From: Chamaecrista fasciculata
Taxonomy: Eukaryota > Streptophyta > Magnoliopsida > Fabales > Fabaceae
Direction of reading: 5' to 3'
Length of the DNA: 64,000 bases
Assembly: GCA_003254925.1 (NCBI GenBank)
Contig: QANZ01055250.1
Location: 36,194 to 100,193 of the forward strand
Shown: positions 61,334 to 64,000 of the stretch, piece after piece
How positions within the stretch are numbered: the first letter of the stretch is position 1
How the letters are laid out: every line of letters begins with the position of its first letter
Position numbers and translations under genes: made by a program
The notes under the pieces: model-generated
The model's input: the letters and a program-made list of their open reading frames with translations, nothing else
What the model was told of the DNA's origin: nothing
Databases searched by the model: none

Positions 61334-63737
61334 ATGGCGAAATTGGAGAATTCAAAATCCAATTTGGCATCTCACGTTCAGCCTTCCGCCAAAGTTCACC
61401 CGTCAAATGATCCCGAGGTCGATCCCGATTCCTACGCTCTGGAGAAGTTCCGACTCTACGAAACCAGAGCCGTAAGTGGTTAATTCTGCATAGCTAGGGT
61501 AAAAAAAAAAAACGTTATGTTTGACTGCTTAGAAAATTCTGAAAGTGCATAGAAAGTAAACTAGTAAAAGAAGGATTTTAATTTAAGCTTCAATATCAAG
61601 CAAATTTTTTTTTTTTTTTGGTTCTCTTTTTCCTGTTGTTCATTTCATGGGTATTGGAGGAATTCGTGATTATGGGGTTTTCCGAGCAGAGGTTTTACTT
61701 GATCGGAAGTGACCGTAGCAAGAGGTTCTTCCGGGTGTTGAAAATCGATCGATCAGAGCCCTCTGATCTCAACATCAGTGAAGACCCTGTGGTATATTCC
61801 TCTCAGGAAATCAAGAACTTGCTTCAGAGGATTGCGGAAGGTAATAGGGCCACTGGGGGCCTGGCATTTGTGGCCAAGGTTTATGGAATTGCAGGTTAGT
61901 ATCTGCATTAAGTTCATTTGTTCTCACAGGACTTGTTATTATTACTATTACTTGTTTAAATGGGCTTAGGCATTAAATGTTTTTCTTCTTGTCTGTAGGC
62001 TGCATCAAGTTTCTGGAATCATATTATCTGATTCTGGTTACTAAGCGAAGACAAATTGGTTGTATATGTGGTCATGCAATATATAGCATAGAGGAGAGCC
62101 AATTGATAACCATACCACATGTCACAATTCAATCCGACATAGCTCACTCTAAAACTGAGCTAAGGTGATTCTTTTTTGGATGGTTTGTCTTCTGTTGTGA
62201 TGACCCTCTAGAGGAATTTCTCCAGGATCTGTGTTTAACAAAGTGGACTGAATTCTTACCAAAAAAAAAACAAAAAACAAATTGGACGGAAAAGTAATAT
62301 GAAATGCATAATTTCTAAAATATTAGGATATTCAAATACTTAAAAGATTCGTATATTTTTATTCTTACCAAGACTGTTACTATGGGTTTCTGTAGTATTC
62401 TGCTTTTCTATCGTCATTGAATCGTGCTTAATTTTCTATATTTAGTTATCTATATGATTTATTTATCATGCAATATACTTGCTGAATAGAATTGATGATT
62501 TTCTTTTACCCTTGTTATGTGGGAGCAGAAGCCAGCAATTATAATAACTGGAATGAAAAATATGGTTGATCTACAATTTTCCTCTTAACTGCATATGCTT
62601 GACTCCTGGGAAACTTAAGTTTACCTGCTTTCTGCTGCAGGTACAAGAAACTTTTATCTAGCGTTGACTTGACAAAGGATTTTTTCTTTAGTTATACCTA
62701 TCCTATAATGCAAAGCCTGCAAAAGAATGTGTTGTCCAATGGAGATGGAAGGATTCCATATGATAATATATTTGTTTGGAATGCTTATTTAACGCAAGCA
62801 ATCAGATCAAGATGCAATAACACCATTTGGACCATAGCGTTAGTACATGGCCATTATAGGCAGGTATTTGGCTTTCTGTCTCTTCCTTATTACTGACATT
62901 AATTATCTACTTGTCAAACGTGTGTTATATAAGTTTATTTCTTATATTCAGTATCATAAAAGATCCCATGTTATTGTCTTTGAATATTTGTTTATACAGG
63001 CTTTAAGTGCTCCATAAACATTGTCTAAACTTTTGCATACTTTGGAATGGGATTGACCATTTGGTGTGGTTGAATGCTAAAATAGACAGAGGGCAGCTTG
63101 TTTAAGTCAGGATGAGAGCAAAATTGTAATATTGGCTGGAAATAGCTAGGGTAATGGTAGAAACTGTGCTGTGTATTCAATATCACTATTCACAAGGGTA
63201 GCTCCACTATTACAAGGGGCTGGGTAGAGTGTAGCAGAGAGGAAGAGAAGTCCCTTGACACACTGAGCAGATAATACCACCCACACAGATAGTGGCTTTC
63301 AAGAGGCCAGCTCTCTCCCCAATACTTCCTACTTTATCCTTGCTTCTACTATCAACCTAAAGTGCATGCCCATTCAGCCTTCTCTCAATTCCCTATTGCC
63401 TGGCTGCCAGCTCATCATTCTATGAATTACAGTTTCATTACATAATAGCAATTTGCAAGTTTCTATCTCATATGTTGATGCTATTCAGAGGTTTGATTGT
63501 ATGTGTGATTGTGAAGTTGCATTTTATATGCATAAATATACTATAAATCTCTAGTGTTTCTTCTATATGATCTCTTGATTTTTTTGTCTTTCAAATTAGT
63601 TTAATTTTTTGTAAGTATACGTCGATGTTTAACCAATTTTAGAATCTTTGACAATGGCAGGCACGGCTATCAATATTTGGGAGGGATTTCAGTGTTGCCT
63701 TGATTTCTAAACGATCAAGACATTTTGCTGGAACACG
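61334..63737 (+). CDS. SAC-domain phosphoinositide phosphatase (5' part)
   Basis: First 269 residues of a SAC-domain lipid phosphatase of the FIG4-like plant group (Arabidopsis SAC1-SAC5), enzymes that dephosphorylate PtdIns(3,5)P2-type lipids on endomembranes and the vacuole. Exons: 61334-61471, 61690-61894, 61999-62164, 62641-62863, 63661-63737; all GT-AG, in phase, and the last ends mid-codon so the gene continues past 64000. Recognisable blocks: EKFRLYETRARFYLIGSDRS, FFRVLKIDRSEPSDLNISED, EGNRATGGLAFVAKVYGIAG, KFLESYYLILVTKRRQIG, IFVWNAYLTQAIRSRCNN and ARLSIFGRDFSVALISKRS. The catalytic CX5R(T/S) motif lies beyond the window. Which paralogue this is cannot be told from the N-terminus. Confidence 0.93.
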
Positions 63738-64000
63738 GTATGTTGTTTTGATAGTTTGCTCAGATATCAGCTGCTTATAGATTATTTATTATTCACTATC
63801 TACTGTATTTGTTTATTATTTTCTTAGTTTTTTAATCAATTCTTCCTTGGTTGTGCACACTGCGGCCCTAGGAGCCTCTAAAGACTTGTTGAAAATTTAG
63901 GTTTAATTTGTTCGGCGTGTTGTAAGTCAATGCAATCTCCATGTGACAGCCACCTCTGTTTTGTATTAAACATACACTAAGGTAGAGCTAGGCAAGGGAT
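63738..64000 (+). other. SAC phosphatase intron 5 (partial)
   Basis: It begins with the donor GTATGTTG. No further SAC exon is visible before the window ends. Confidence 0.7.

Noticed and set aside
1-64000. CRISPR arrays, operons, origins or other prokaryotic features
   Set aside because: The DNA is plainly plant nuclear; the repeats seen are tandem or transposon-derived, without spacer structure.

Overview
This is nuclear DNA from a flowering plant, almost certainly a eudicot. The genes are intron-rich with GT-AG (and one AT-AC) introns, the intergenic DNA is very AT-rich, and the proteins match plant-specific families (a chloroplast NDH subunit, plant FANCM, a CDR1-like aspartic protease). 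I cannot name the species. All exon models below were built by hand from reading frames, splice signals and remembered homologues; coordinates are exact only where the frame closes across each intron, which it does for every model listed.

Layout, left to right. (1) 1-6160: the 3' part of UPF3 (+), a nonsense-mediated decay factor, with what looks like an intron-containing 3' UTR. (2) 6170-9756: a dense block of DNA transposons: a 542-bp hAT element, a Mutator-like fold-back element carrying a nested PIF/Harbinger element, and a second Mutator-like element ending 191 bp before the next start codon. (3) 9948-24774: complete FANCM (+), 23 coding exons, including one U12-type AT-AC intron that splits the codon just after helicase motif VI. 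A decayed copia element and several small repeats lie in its introns. (4) 26095-30055: a plastid/mitochondrial-type deoxynucleoside kinase (-), convergent with FANCM. (5) 30056-32746: spacer with a MITE and a clean tRNA-derived SINE. (6) 32747-40855: a 10-exon O-fucosyltransferase (-). (7) 40856-44556: AT-rich spacer with a hAT-like element interrupted by an assembly gap. (8) 44557-46369: CDR1-like aspartic protease (-), whose only intron is mostly a fold-back transposon. (9) 46370-50244: transposon-rich spacer. (10) 50245-51754: ndhT/CRRJ (-), a J-domain subunit of the chloroplast NDH complex, with a transposon end 11 bp beyond its stop codon. (11) 51755-54902: AT-rich spacer. (12) 54903-55963: a small DnaJ-zinc-finger (SSUH2-like) chloroplast protein (-). 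(13) 55964-61333: repeat-rich spacer. (14) 61334-64000: first five exons of a SAC-domain phosphoinositide phosphatase (+), running off the right edge.

The genes are unrelated housekeeping functions and do not form a pathway or cluster. I found no undescribed multi-gene system. What stands out is structural: the AT-AC intron in FANCM, the probable 3'-UTR introns of UPF3, a nested transposon series with readable target-site duplications, four related elements whose subterminal repeats have diverged in composition, and transposon ends placed right against coding sequence (FANCM, ndhT, the protease intron).
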